From: Corynespora cassiicola
Lineage: Eukaryota > Ascomycota > Dothideomycetes > Pleosporales > Corynesporascaceae
Assembly: GCA_022059125.1 (NCBI GenBank)
Contig: JAEUWY010000006.1
Coordinates: 1,550,001-1,614,000, forward strand
Direction: 5' to 3'
DNA: 64,000 nt
Each line of letters begins with the position of its first letter. Position 1 is the first letter of the stretch. Under the pieces are notes generated by a model. That model was not told where the DNA came from. It ran no database searches and saw nothing but the letters and a program-made list of their open reading frames with translations. This document shows positions 24,282 to 36,269 of this stretch, piece by piece. The position numbers and the translations under genes were made by a program.

Positions 24282-25046
24282 TTACAACTCCAAAATCTCT
24301 TGATAGTCCTTAGCACCGAGGCCGAACCAGGAGCGCATCCAGGGTCCCCACCCATGCTTCTTCTCTCCTGGCAATCTGCACTTCTCAATCTCTTCCTTGG
24401 TCACACTCTTCCACTCCTCTACGGGGATCCATCCAATGTATGCGACGTTTCCGAAGCCTCCAATCCAGTAGACCTCGTCCACGACCAGCCTCACCCACTT
24501 GCTCTGGTGGATCCGGTTTCCAGGGAGCCAAGTAGCCGCATCCGGGTGGTACTTGACAAAGCAGGTGGTGACGCTCTGGCTCTTGACCTCGTCCTCGGTG
24601 AGGTCTTCGAGATGGCCGATGAGTGAGAAGCGGGGAATCGCGGCAGGACTATACGGGCGGCTGGTAGGTGGGTGCCATCGAAGGGAGAGGGTGATGTTGG
24701 AGCCCGCATCGACGTTCTTGAAGGACGTGGCAATGGTGATTGCCAGCAGGGTCGGGTTGCCAGTGTCGGGCTCGCAGTCGCCAAAGTAGTCCATCAGGCC
24801 AATGGGGGTGCCGCCAACATCTGAAGGCCGATTTTCGGCGCTGTGCGTGGTCGGGAAGATGGTCGACAGCGTGCCATACTTTTCGAGGTTGAGGATCCTT
24901 CGGGCCTGCACGGCGGAGTCGTGGACGGTAGGGAAGGTGGCTGCCCGTTCGTGGTCGCCGTTGTCGTTGGAGAATGAGGGCTGTGCCGGCAGGAGAGATG
25001 CCGAGGCGAGGGAGGCCAAGGCGAGGACTGCAGCTTTGGCGTGCAT
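24282..25046 (-). CDS. CREG-like secreted/vacuolar FMN-binding split-barrel protein, 254 aa
   Basis: A single exon. The N-terminus (MHAKAAVLALASLASASLL) is a classic signal peptide, so the protein enters the secretory pathway. The body matches the CREG/pyridoxamine-phosphate-oxidase-like split barrel: AVQARRILNLEKYGTLST at the first strands, then GGTPIGLMDYFGDCEPDTGN, ATSFKNVDAGSNITLSLRW, and a C-terminal RLVVDEVYWIGGFGNVAYIGW block. Fungal members are widespread, small, secreted or vacuolar, and their substrate is unknown. Catalytic PNPOx activity is not implied. NIT in GSNITLS is a possible N-glycosylation site. It shares an 840-bp divergent promoter with the eS30 gene. Confidence 0.87.
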   Translation of the reverse strand: MHAKAAVLALASLASASLLPAQPSFSNDNGDHERAATFPTVHDSAVQARRILNLEKYGTLSTIFPTTHSAENRPSDVGGTPIGLMDYFGDCEPDTGNPTLLAITIATSFKNVDAGSNITLSLRWHPPTSRPYSPAAIPRFSLIGHLEDLTEDEVKSQSVTTCFVKYHPDAATWLPGNRIHQSKWVRLVVDEVYWIGGFGNVAYIGWIPVEEWKSVTKEEIEKCRLPGEKKHGWGPWMRSWFGLGAKDYQEILEL

Positions 25047-25886
25047 GATGAAAAGGACGTTGTGTGAAAGTATAGGTATGCTAGATAGCGTTGCAATATG
25101 CGTGATAGGAGCCGTCGAGGTATCAGTGAGGCTCTCGCACTGCGGTGTGTAGTGTCAAGGTCAAATGGCGCATCACACGATCAAGAGGGGCGCTCGCGCG
25201 GGTTTTATCGGCCAAGAGGATCCTAAGCCGTATCAAGAGATTAGAGCTCGTCGAAAGAACACCTTCGCCAGCGTGGTGTTTTCACTGTCTGCGTTCAAGT
25301 CGGTAGCTGGTCGTTTGATGATGCGGAGCGAGGCTGTTGTGATAAGATAGCAGTGCGCGCGTCATCTGCTGATCCGCATGACTGATATTATCTTATCTGA
25401 TGGAACTTGAGGGGATTCTGTACCCCAGACAGATCAATCACCAGCTTTCATCTGCCATAACATGCCATATCTTGTTCAACCTACCATTTGCTTTCTATCT
25501 TGGAGCATTTCATGGAAACGGCATTCGTCTCAAGAGATAAATATCAATTCATTCAAGACAGGTATCAATCTTTGAGAACATCGATGTGATGATTGCCAAG
25601 CATTCTAGTATCATGTGATCTCGGCTACGGGGTTCTGAACGACACTGCCTATTCGAGGTTCCTCACTGTCGCCGCCAGAGTCACCCACCGCCAACGACCG
25701 CCTCTACAACCTGTAGGTATGCCGCTGCCCATCTGTACGCTGCCGAAGGAATTTTTGCGAACGCGAGACGACTCATTCCGACGGCGTTACTTGCGCGACG
25801 GCCCCGCTAACGATTGATTCGCCACAGAAACCCGCCCTACTACACCAGACACTCTATCGAACCCACCGCAACCACCAGCCGCCAAC
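25047..25886. promoter_or_regulatory. Divergent intergenic promoter, CREG-like (-) / eS30 (+)
   Basis: 840 bp between two start codons pointing outward. The eS30 side ends in a CA-rich leader (CAACCACCAGCCGCCAAC before ATG), a strong fungal initiation context. Confidence 0.6.
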
Positions 25887-26331
25887 ATGGGTAAAGTTGT
25901 ATGTATACACTTGGGCCACTGTGGGAGTACATGTGCTTACTAGACTATAGCACGGATCCCTCGCTCGTGCCGGAAAGGTCAAGTCTCAGACTCCCAGTAT
26001 GTCACCCCGATTTTCGCTTCGGATACAGGAACAACGCAGAAGGGCTTGTCCGCTCCGGGTCAATGGAGCTTAGAAACTGGAGCTGGGATTAAGCTACAAT
26101 GCGTTGCATTCGACCGAAATGATGCTAATGGTGTCCCTCCAGAGGTTGAGCCCCAGGAGAAGCCCAAGACCCCCAAGGGCCGCGCTCTCAAGCGCATCAA
26201 ATACACCCGCCGTTTCGTGAACGTCACCATGACTGGCGGAAAGAGGAAGGTGAGTTGCATGGAAATCGCTCGTACATGCGTTGAGGGTAGTGCTGATCAT
26301 GGTCTAGATGAACCCCAACCCCGGCTCGTAA
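25887..26331 (+). CDS. RPS30: 40S ribosomal protein eS30, 62 aa, four exons
   Basis: Exons 25887-25898, 25951-25996, 26143-26249 and 26308-26331. The product starts [19 protein letters not shown], continues [20 protein letters not shown] and ends GGKRKMNPNPGS, nearly the textbook fungal eS30. It is a small basic protein of the 40S decoding region. As in other fungi there is no ubiquitin-like fusion, which metazoan FAU carries. The first exon has only four codons and the last eight. Introns are 52, 146 and 58 nt; the middle one has a GCTAATG branch site. Many small exons are typical of fungal ribosomal-protein genes. Confidence 0.97.
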
Positions 26332-26945
26332 AGGAATCACCATCCCGTGGGAGAGGCGTAGGGGCGAACGTGATGGGTTCTAGATTTCTGTCATGAATTC
26401 GGTTTCGGCATGGCTATGACTTGGTATGATAGTGGCCGATGCGGTTGCGCCGACGCGGTCATGAAATGTCCGTTATCAAACGAATCTCAAAATTCCGGAG
26501 GTTAGGTGCATATCCAGGCGTACAAACAAGTTTCACAATTCTGCTTCTTCATGTTCTTCCGATATTGTTGCTTGATGTTTGTGACGCCGTGCTAAATGTC
26601 TGGTATTCCTTCAAAGTGCCCTGCTGTCCGAATGCCAGGGTTGGTGCGTCGATCTCTCTAGAGCCGTCATATTGCAGAATCCTACAAACGGCCCAGCTCC
26701 GTGATAAAGTGTGGGCAGCTCACAGCTCCCACGACAGCCCTATGGCTGTCAACGGGCATGGCTGAGGTTTAGGCGTGTTTGATTGGCCCGTCTTGTGCCT
26801 GAGGCGCGAGCTTCGGCTCCAGCCGCAGTAGCGAACGCGATCGACGTCATCCTAGGCAACCTCACCTCATGTCCCAGCTTCTACAGCTTCATCCCAAGTG
26901 AGCTTCACCAGACACCGACACCTCCTCGCCATCTCATCACCCACC
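26332..26945. other. Intergenic, eS30 3' flank and FMP46 promoter
   Basis: 614 bp. No gene seen. The last 130 bases are pyrimidine- and CA-rich (leader-like). Confidence 0.5.
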
Positions 26946-27556
26946 ATGTTCAAACGACTATTCGGAGAGGTACCATCGCCGCCAATTGACCCCGCAAAGC
27001 CATCGACTGACTTGCACACACAGCACGGCGCGAAGAACGTCGTCACCCTCTTCCACAAGCCCTCTAACGAGGCTTCGACCCGTGTCCTTACACTGCTCAA
27101 GCAGTCCAATGCCCAGGCGGTTTCGCATGCCACCGAAGACCAGGCAAGCTCGCACGAGACTCAGAACAAGCTGGAGAGAACAGAGTTCGAGCTCGATGTT
27201 ACCGAAGCCCCTCCTACCAGCGATCAGCTCAAGAATATCCTCGAATACCTAGGAGGCCCGGTCTCTGGCGCTGCTGGACAAATCATTCGGGGTGCTAGGG
27301 ATGAGTCGGATGCGCTGAAGCGCCTCAAGGAGAATGGCGACTCATTCCAGCGCCCAGTGGTACGTTTGTCCGTCATGTGAAGGGCGCTCGAACTGACAAC
27401 AATAGGTCGTGGATTGGAACCAAGGCAAAGCTGGTGAGTAGCTTTATCTTAGCAAATGGACCGTGGTATGTTCTGACTATGACAGTTGTCGGCGAGAATG
27501 AGTCAGAGATCCTATCACTCATTCGAGCTATCCCGAAGGAAACCGACAAGGTGTGA
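26946..27556 (+). CDS. FMP46: FMP46-like mitochondrial thioredoxin-fold protein (DUF1687), 152 aa
   Basis: Exons 26946-26969, 27024-27359, 27406-27433 and 27486-27556. The protein begins MFKRLFGE, then AKNVVTLFHKPSNEASTRVL, the hallmark of the Fmp46/DUF1687 family of putative mitochondrial redox proteins. Later blocks TEFELDVTEAPPTSDQL and WNQGKAVVGENESEIL are also family-typical, and the length agrees. The HKPSNEAS segment sits where thioredoxin folds carry CxxC, and no CxxC is present. The first intron (54 nt) is a multiple of three without a stop, so an unspliced form would insert 18 residues after residue 8. I prefer the spliced form because known homologues go directly from the short N-terminus into the VVTLFHKP strand. 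Confidence 0.85.
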
Positions 27557-28338
27557 TTCAGCGAACACAACAGCATAGGATAAATATCTAGAGAATGCAG
27601 CTATGAGCTTTCAATTGGGGGATGGCTTCTGTGTATACCTGCGCCCCCCCACAAGCCTGGGGGACAAACATAAGGCATGCTGCTAAGCGGCGGGTGGCTG
27701 CAAGTACGCTAGGATGTTGGCCAGCCCGTGCCGTATGAAACCATACTTCTAAACTACTCTGTTCTCACTCAAGCTGCTTGCTGGTGCCCCGTGCGTGTAG
27801 GAAAGTGGGCGGTCTCGGCACTTGCCCGCAGCTCACAACATCATCGTCATCTTGTAGGTCATAGTGACAAGCTTGCGTGCAGGTGAGTATCCTTTGCATG
27901 TCTCGATTCCCCAAAACGTCGGCGTGGTATTCGCGTGCCAGTCCTCGGAAAGAGCATGTGGGCCGAAAGAAAGACGTGTGGGTGTCGGCAAGAGGTGGTG
28001 CTGGTGAGAGAGGCAGCGTGACGCAGCGCGATTGAGCAGAGTCAGTGAAAGCCACACGCCTTCACTGTCTCTGGCATCCGCAAGCCCGCTTGCAGAGCTC
28101 CAGGGAGTGCTTGCTCTCCCAACAAAACACCACAAACCTGTGTTTACCGCGCCTTCCTCGCCTTCCTCGCCTGCCCCAACTCCATCCACCGCTCCTTCCC
28201 TTCCGGCGTCGTGGCGTATACGGCCTCCTCTTTCCTCACGAACCCGCCATCCCCTCTCCTCTCTTTCTTTCGTCTTTTCTTGCCTCTTAGACGGGTCATC
28301 TACCACCCTGCGCCACCGAGAATCGTCACGTCTCCACC
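27557..28338. other. Intergenic, promoter of the RRM gene
   Basis: 782 bp. The right half (28130-28338) is strongly pyrimidine-rich (CTTCCTCGCC, CTCTCCTCTC runs), a likely transcription-start region and leader for the RRM gene. Confidence 0.5.
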
Positions 28339-31300
28339 ATGGCCGAGGCGCCCGCGCAGCCGCCTGCGCCCGCCTCCGCCCCAGATCCAGAGACCACCTT
28401 CTCTTCTCCTGTCCTTCTAGACAGAGCTCTCACTGCATCGCCGACGCTGCCAACTGAAATTGTGATCGCACCAGGCTCGGGCCGCGCACTCTTTTCCACC
28501 TCCCTCGGCGCCAGAGCGCCCCGCGAGCCTCTCAGTCCTCCCCCAGAGGTTGTCATTTGCAGCAACCCAATTCAGGATGTCGTTAACTTTTCTCACGTCT
28601 TTCGCGACCGCTATCCGCAGATTTACCACATCTACTTCATAGATGGCGGTCATGCGATAGAGGATCTGTGGGATTCCGTAGACATCCAGCGTCATGGACG
28701 GCACTTTTTGAACGAAGCCCTCAGATTCATCAGAGGAGACAATGCCGCCTATGCCCACGCTTATGCCGGCGCCTGGACAAAAGCTCATGGGGACCGCATG
28801 GGGTTTGTTGCCAAGGAAGCACGCGCTTTATATGCAGATAACCCAGAGGATCTGCTGGCTATTGTCGACGAGGTGTTTATATATGGCGAGCCGCAACATG
28901 TGCCACGGGCGTTCCTTCGATGGGTACTCAAGATCATGTGGCACAATCTAGGCATGGGATTGGAAGACGCTCCGCCCGGACCAGCCGTCACCAACGCAGG
29001 CTGCCAAGCTGCTGCCTCCACGGTTGAGAAGCAGCACCGAAATCCACCAGCCTCTGCTAGCAGGAAGAGTAAAACCAATCGAAAGAAGAGCCGCTCACGG
29101 CCCAGGAAGCCGATCGATTCACCAGAATCGCAATCTACAGACGATAATTTGTCGGCACCAGTCGCTACTGACTCGCCATCTGCACCATCCTTCACCAGAC
29201 CTACAATGGCACCACCGGCACCACCTCCTCTTGGTTATCATGATCCTCAATTTCCAGCATATAACGGTCCACCAGCGAGTAACTACGGTCATGGAAGTCA
29301 AGCTCAAGTACCGAGATTGCCTGTTCGGCCGAGTGTGGGACCTCGTGGACAGCATGGCTTTATTCATGATCGAGCAGAGAATTATGCACTGCAACAAATC
29401 ATTCCGCCCATTCCCTATGGAATGCTTTCTCGCCCACCTCCATCAGGCCCAATGAATCAATATGGAGTACTCAACACTTTCCCCCCTCCTCAAAACATGT
29501 TTCCGGCTGGACGTGGACAGTACCCATGGCTCCCAATGGATGATATGACCAACGTTACCCGGCGCACGTCAAATTATTCTAGTCAGTCTGGACGAGCCTC
29601 TTCGAGCCGTGGGGGCCTATATAATCCCTATGGCCCAGAGCGGGCTGACTGGGCCGATACTCATCCGGGCGGCACCAAACGCGGTAGGGGTGCCAATAAC
29701 AATCAAAACCGCCCTTCTTCTGAGTTTGGAGTGGGTGAAAACTGGATTGGGGCGAGTGTTGGCAATGTGAAGTCGTTGTGGATCGGTGATCTACCGAATC
29801 TCAGGGAGGACATTCTTCGTCAAGAGATTGTGGATTTTTTCAGCCGATCTAACATTAGGGCAATTCGGGTGAAAACCAAGCCTTCAAACTTGCATTACGC
29901 ATTCGTCGACTTCGCTACGACAGAAGATTGCCGTAGGGGGCTTGCGATTCCTGAGAAGGTTATCCAAGGAAAACAGGTGGCTATCAAAGTCCCACGGTTT
30001 TATACACAGGATCAGGGCCCCAACGTAATGCCGCCTACTACCGCCGAAACTACCCATCAAACCACACGAGTTCAGTATTCACCACAGGATGCCCGGAGTG
30101 ACTTGCATAGGCCGACTCGTCAATACCGCGAGAGTGAGGCTGGAATTGGGGCCGCGATTCCGAGCGGTTCAATTCCTAGGGGCGAACGAGTGATGGCGCC
30201 TACTAAGCCGAAAGATGACAATGCACATACCAAGTATGGTAGCTTGTCATCTTCACATGTGCACGAAAAGTCTGAGGGGGCTAACAAATCTCGGAGACCA
30301 CCTCAACAAAAGCAGCCACACTCTCCCACTCCTCAAAGGGAGACTGCGAAAATCTCTGGCAAGGGTCAGCAAACTTCAGATCCCTCGGCCCACGTTTCTC
30401 CATCAAAGACTACAAACACGGCTCTGGGCACAGATCCGGTTGCATCCGCTCCCAAGGTAGAGAAAGAGACGGACCTAGCAGTACAGATCCCACCAGCAGC
30501 CGAAGAACAAAAGCACAAGGCTCCGGATGTAAAACGAGAGGCAGAACGCGAGTCAGAGCCTACGGCAGTGCAGACTCCGAAGTCAGAACCGGAATCGAAG
30601 CCAGAACTGGGATTAAGGCCAGAACACGAGCTAGTATCAGAGGCGGAGCCAGAGACAACCGTGGACCAAGGCTTCGGCCCTGCAGCTCGTGGTGAAATGG
30701 GTTCTGACGATGAGCAAAGGCACGACCAGAGCTTCCATTCTGCGCGCGAGGAGCAGTTTGAGTCTACTAAAGAGGAACGTGATCACACATCCTTCGATAT
30801 CGATGCGGATTTACAGTCGCCATCTGTTGATCATAGCGGGAGCGAGCCTGTACGTATCGATCCTGATATTTCCCCGGGCATGGCCACCAAAAAGAACGAG
30901 GCACCCGATTTGAACACCCACTCTCTCGAAGAGCCCACCACGGTGGCGGATTCAAGCAAGAAACAAGGTGCAGCACAGACCACCTCTCTGTTTCCATTTG
31001 CAAAGCCAAACAAGGCCCAGGCCAGGAAAGAGAAGCAAGCCAAGAAGAAGGAAAAGAAGAAGGAGAAAGGAAAGGCCAAATCCGAGAAGATACCAGCCGG
31101 CAAGCAGAATGCAGTCTCCGAGCCGGAAGCATCTAGTACATCTGAAATAGGAACTCAAATATATTCGGAGCGCAAGGAGCAGCCTGAAGATGAGCAAGTC
31201 CCGAAAGAAGAACCCGCATCTGGAGGTAAAGAACCCGATCTCCCGAAAGATGTTGTTCCAGTGGCTCAGACATCGTTATCAGAATCAGGCTCATTGGATC

Positions 31301-32523
31301 AGATGTCCAAACACGACCAACGGGACATATCGCCAACAGCAAGTGTGTCATCTGCTAAGGAAGAGCCCGTAGACACAGCCGACGGTGCTCCAGGACCGTT
31401 ACAAACCTCTTCTACGATTGGCGATAAAGTGAAGTCTGTGGCAAAGGCCAAAGTTGCTGTTCCAAAGTTGAATCTTCCCAAGCCAAAGGGTGCCAACAAG
31501 CCAAAATCTCATGGTGCAGCTTCACTGGAGACGTCGGTATCGAGAAGTTTAATTCGGAGCTCAGATGACGATTCTATGGCTATCAATGAAGGTATGGACT
31601 ACAAAACCACATGCTATGAAATGATGCAAGCTAATCCTATCACAGAAGAGCAGAAGGAAGAAGATTCTTCCGAGGGTACTGTGATGGGAACATCTGAGGC
31701 ACTCGATCCACTACATTCCGGAAGCCCCGAACCTAGCCCGGCAATCACGGACTATTATACACCCATGCAGACGCCTGCAGCATCAGCTCCTGTGCAAGCG
31801 ACCTCCGTGGGACAGTCGGGTAGAGACTCGGGTGACTCGGGTGTTGAACTTGCAACCCCGGTGCAATCTGAACCAGCGAAGAAGAAAAAGAAGAGCAAGG
31901 GCAAGAAGAAAAAGAAGAAAGACGTTAGTCCCACCGAATCCGACATGGGAGAAGAATCAGCCCAAGCTCTCAACCCAGAAACGTCTGTCCAGGCTCCTCG
32001 GATAAGCAGCGAGGAGGCATTCTCTGATCAATACAGGAACATCAATGATCTTCGAGCACTCAGAGGCAACAATGCTGCCAAACATCAACGCGCACACACT
32101 GCGGAGCGAAATCTTATGGATGCACAGGTTGAAGAGCAAGTTCGTAAAGGGAAGGCTTTTGACGAAGCCATAAACGTAAGTGTATCCCTATCATAAGGTC
32201 AAATACTTTGACAATGCAGCAAGTTGCTAACTGGTACCATTTAGACAAAAGGAATAGCCGAGGTAATTGGCTTGTACTACAGTGAGACAAGACCAGACTT
32301 CAACAAAACAATGGAAAAGTCTCTCCAGATGACGAGGAGCACATTTCTCGACAGTGCCGTTGACTTTAAAATGGGTGGCCCCCGAGACTATTCACTCGAT
32401 GGTCCCAACATTGATCCAGCTCGGGCAACGCTTATGAAAGACAATGAGCTTCCCATGGACGATCCCCAAAAAATGCCAAAAGCCGGAAAGACTCCCTTTT
32501 TCCCTGCGGAAACAGAGGAGTAA
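28339..32523 (+). CDS. Large RRM-containing protein with a long charged tail, 1371 aa, two exons
   Basis: Exons 28339-32175 and 32245-32523. The intron has GTAAGT, a GCTAAC branch and TTAG. After a Pro/Ala-rich leader, residues about 70-215 form a folded-looking region of unknown family (EVVICSNPIQDVVNFSHVF through FLRWVLKIMWHNLG). One RRM lies at about 477-555: KSLWIGDLP is the RNP2-like strand and HYAFVDFATTEDCRRGL the RNP1-like strand. The remainder is disordered: Pro-rich before the RRM, then Glu/Pro/Lys repeats (about 735-780), a Lys-rich stretch KEKKKEKGKAKSE (about 900) and KKKKKSKGKKKKKK (about 1180). A more ordered, conserved-looking C-terminus spans the exon junction (NDLRALRGNNAAKHQRAH; GLYYSETRPDFN). 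RNA binding is likely. A specific function is not recognised. Confidence 0.88.
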
Positions 32524-33456
32524 TTGTGCTCAGGGAAGATTTGACATGGGCCCGAGGAGAAGTCAGAGTCCAGAAAAGGTTGCCGGGGTCCTGCTACAAA
32601 ACAGAGACACGGCCGATGAGGGTGACTATGTGGGGTTGTTTGAGGGTATTGCCATTATGAGATCAAGCTTTTCGGAAGGATGGAATTATGTAGCACATTT
32701 ACAATAAGGTTCCCTCGGTCTCGTTTCACCTGCTGCTCTGTACCATGCTTGCGATGTACGATTCACATTGAGACCTCCATAGTGGTTGCGACTTTACGAT
32801 TCTGCCTTTGCGATTGTCTATTTTTATGATTTTGAAGTAAGGGCGTCTTGATACTGCGTAGAGATTGCATCTTTTCCTATGATTTCCTACCAAGTCATAG
32901 CGAGCTGCTACAGCCCTCTCCCCGGTTCAGATGTCTGGCAGTTTCTTTATAACAGCCGCTTGATGCTCCTTCGGCTCCACAATCAACTCCCCCGATTTGA
33001 AAAGGCCATGTTGCGCTAGACATCTGAGCTGGGGAAGGGTCGTATATCACTCTATACGATAAAATGACGACCACTATCCAGGTCCAAGGCATCCTTGGAA
33101 CAATATATACGGTCCAATCTTTTAGTGTTGCGGGCTACAAACGATAAAAACCGTTCCAGGCAAAATCTCACACCGATCAGAGGAACAGGAGGAGGGGGAG
33201 GAGGAAGGTTTGAGCGCTAGCGCCCGAAAATAAACGGGCACGGCACGGCAGCTTTTTTTGTTTTAGTTTCGAATAGAGTAATTGTTTCGCACGAGGCTGG
33301 GATGACCCGAGGCGCGCGCTCTATTCCCTCTTCCTGACTCTTGGTCCATGGCCCCCACTGCCTGTCTAATCAGTCACGGGCGGGAAGAAATGCTCGAAAA
33401 CGCCTAGCCTGGGATCTAGGGGGAATGGGGGGCCGAGTCTGACTACATGTGTCTGG

Positions 33457-33484
33457 GCGCGCGCGCGCGCGCGTGTGTGTGTGT
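33457..33484. repeat. (GC)n(GT)n dinucleotide repeat
   Basis: A GC alternation followed directly by GT alternation, 28 bp of purine-pyrimidine alternation with Z-DNA potential. Confidence 0.9.
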
Positions 33485-34395
33485 TTGCATTGTTGTGGCT
33501 TTGGGGCGCGAGCACATTCATTGCCCTGATGCATGCCAGGCTGGCAGCAGGCCGGCTGCCAACGTGCGAGATCCGGTCCGGATCCAGAAAACAGAAACCA
33601 AAACCAGAGTCAGGTGGCGGAGATGATGATGAAACCTGTCTTGTGACCTGACAGCCGACGACAAGTGCGGATGGGGGAGCCCGAACGACCACCCGTCGGC
33701 AAACGGGGCGTTTGGCTCGACGGTGACGGATGATGATGATGGTGCTGATGATGACGGACGGGATGCCTCGAGACCCCCTCGACTCCCCCCAAATTAGGAA
33801 GAAAGCCCACTTGGACTCGGGTTGTTCCTTCGGGAACGCTAGGTAACCTTCTGCGTACGGTATCCACCTAACCACCATGGCTTGCGTGCGTGCATGCACA
33901 CCTGCATGCACGCCTCGCTCGCTCGACTTCCGAAAGGGAAGAAGAATTTCCCTCCCACTGACCTGCACTGCACCGCACTGCACCGCACTGCACTGCATGC
34001 CCCTCACCCGCCCTAATCCTCCCCTCTAGCCCCCCATCTCCCAAAGTCGGCGACGTCAACAAACCACCACCACCACCACCACTACCACAAATCCCGCACC
34101 ATGACAAAGCAGTACCACACTCTGCCTTCCCTATCCCCATCCATACCCACCCCTTCCCACTACCGCTGCAATCCACCGCCCGGGCAGCCCCTAGCCCATC
34201 AGCCCGTCCATTCCTCCAGCAGCCCTCCCTCCCATCCCTTCCAGCCTTTCAGCCAGCCAGCCAGCCACAAACCACGCACCACCCTCCGCACCCAAGCCCC
34301 AAAAGCCCCAAAAGCCAAAAAGACTCATCCAAAATCCCCCGATCCGGCGCGAACCACGGCACCACCCGCAATCCAGGAACACATGACCTCACAAA

Positions 34396-34426
<31 letters not shown>

Positions 34427-34668
34427 CTTCCGCCTCCCTGCCTGCCAAAAACTCTCTTCTTCTTCTTTTTTTCTTCCCTTGGCCTGGCCCGGGCTTTCGA
34501 TCCCAAAAGATAGGGAAGAAAAAGAAAGAAGAGAGAGAGAGAGAGGAATGAAACGTGCGTTCTCAACATCGTTCTTTTATCCTCAATCTCACTCGTTTTA
34601 ACGGAAAAAAATGTTGGAATCGGATCGAGATCCTTGGGGTATCGATTGAATTGGATTGAATTAGATTG

Positions 34669-34690
34669 CACACACACACACACACACACA
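34669..34690. repeat. (CA)11 microsatellite
   Basis: Eleven perfect CA copies in an intergenic setting. Confidence 0.95.
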
Positions 34691-36237
34691 GCCCCAGCAG
34701 TGGGCGGGCGGGGGAAGAGGCAACCCGCAGCCTTCAGAACCAAGGTACGCCGTCGCCCCCCTCCCCAACGCCAGAACCGCGCATTCTTCTAGCAGAAACC
34801 CCCATCATCCTATCAGATCGGGAGGGAGGGTCTCGCACGCGTCCGAGCGCTTTGGGAAGACAGGTATGAAATGTATGGTATGGTACACAGTGATGCCCTA
34901 ATCTATCCAAAAGACCGTCTGCTCTTCCTCTCGCGCCTTGCCATCGGGCATCGCGGCTTCCCGACCCGCCGATCTCCGCGCGCGTACCGTGGAAGGGCGG
35001 TGGAAGGGTCCGGGACGTGGGCTGGTTTGGTTGAGGGTGGGGTGGGGTGGGTGTACCTGATCAGAGAGGGCGGTGTGGTGCGCGCGTTTGGGGAGGGGGG
35101 TTATGGCGAGTAGGGGGACCAGGCATGGGTACGGGAAAGGGGGAAAAGGTAGGTAGGCCACAATGGAGGTATAGAATCAATGTGTATGCATTGTTGGATC
35201 GTGCCCTTTGTTAGACCTAGGCGAATGGGGCCTGGGCCGGGAGGTCAATGGCCTTTGCTCGGTCAATTCAAGGCAGCAGCTCCGTCAGCCCTGTCATTAA
35301 GTCAATGCTCTGGGACAAAAAAAGCAAAAAGGGGATCCGGGGTACATCCAAGGCATCGGGTTCGGGTTGACTATGGTAAAGGGGAAGGGGCGCTGTCATG
35401 GTTGCCGTTGTGCAATTGCCATCGCAACCACCACCCATGGTTCGACAGGAGCCAGCAACAGTCACCTGGGCTCCAAGAACAACCTGGGGCACGTGCAACC
35501 TGGCATCCGCTCGATGATGGCGGTCGACGATGATGGTGTATGGGCGTGATGGTGGTTCGTGTGCTGGTGTTGATGTTGATGTTCTTGTGCGACGCGACGT
35601 ACACAGACACCCACAACACACGGGTCCAGGCGCAGACTCACCGTCTCACCTGCCGAGGGAACCAGAAACAAAGCATAACCGCGGATCGGATGCAACGAGC
35701 GCACAAGCCTTGCATGCATGCGCGCATCATGACTAAAGGGCAGCGCGCGGGCACTGAGGTTCAGGGGCGGGCGGCGGGCGGGCGGGAAGGATGTGCAGAA
35801 ACGTCGGAAACATTGGGCGTCGTGGCATGACGTGTTGCAAAATAGAGGGCCACCGTGTTTCCCCCCCATGTCCCTGGCTTGGGCGCACGCAACTCGAGAG
35901 TTTGCGCCGTGGGTGCTACGGGCTGTGTCGCTATACCATGCCTGGACATGACAAGGTGCATGTGAAACGAACGAAGGGCGAACCGTCAGTGGCAGCGGGA
36001 ACGGGAACCCGAGGCGAGGCGAAACCGGGACGGTGCGGCGGTACGGTGCGCGCTCGCGGTGTGGAAGTGGGGATGCGTGCGTGTTGACCGGCCACCCAGA
36101 TGAAGCTCGCATTCCAGACATCGTCATCCGTCGCCCGTCCCGTCGCCCCCGGGGCCCACGGCCCATAGCGCTGCTACCGTCATGGTCACGGCTATGGCCA
36201 CGGCTACGGCCACGGCTCCTGTTGTCGCTGCTACTGC

Positions 36238-36269
<32 letters not shown>

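Noticed and set aside
34101..34601. 166-codon Pro/Ser/Arg-rich plus-strand frame
   Set aside because: Includes a GCGCCC array and a GA-rich run. Looks like promoter-type sequence read as protein.
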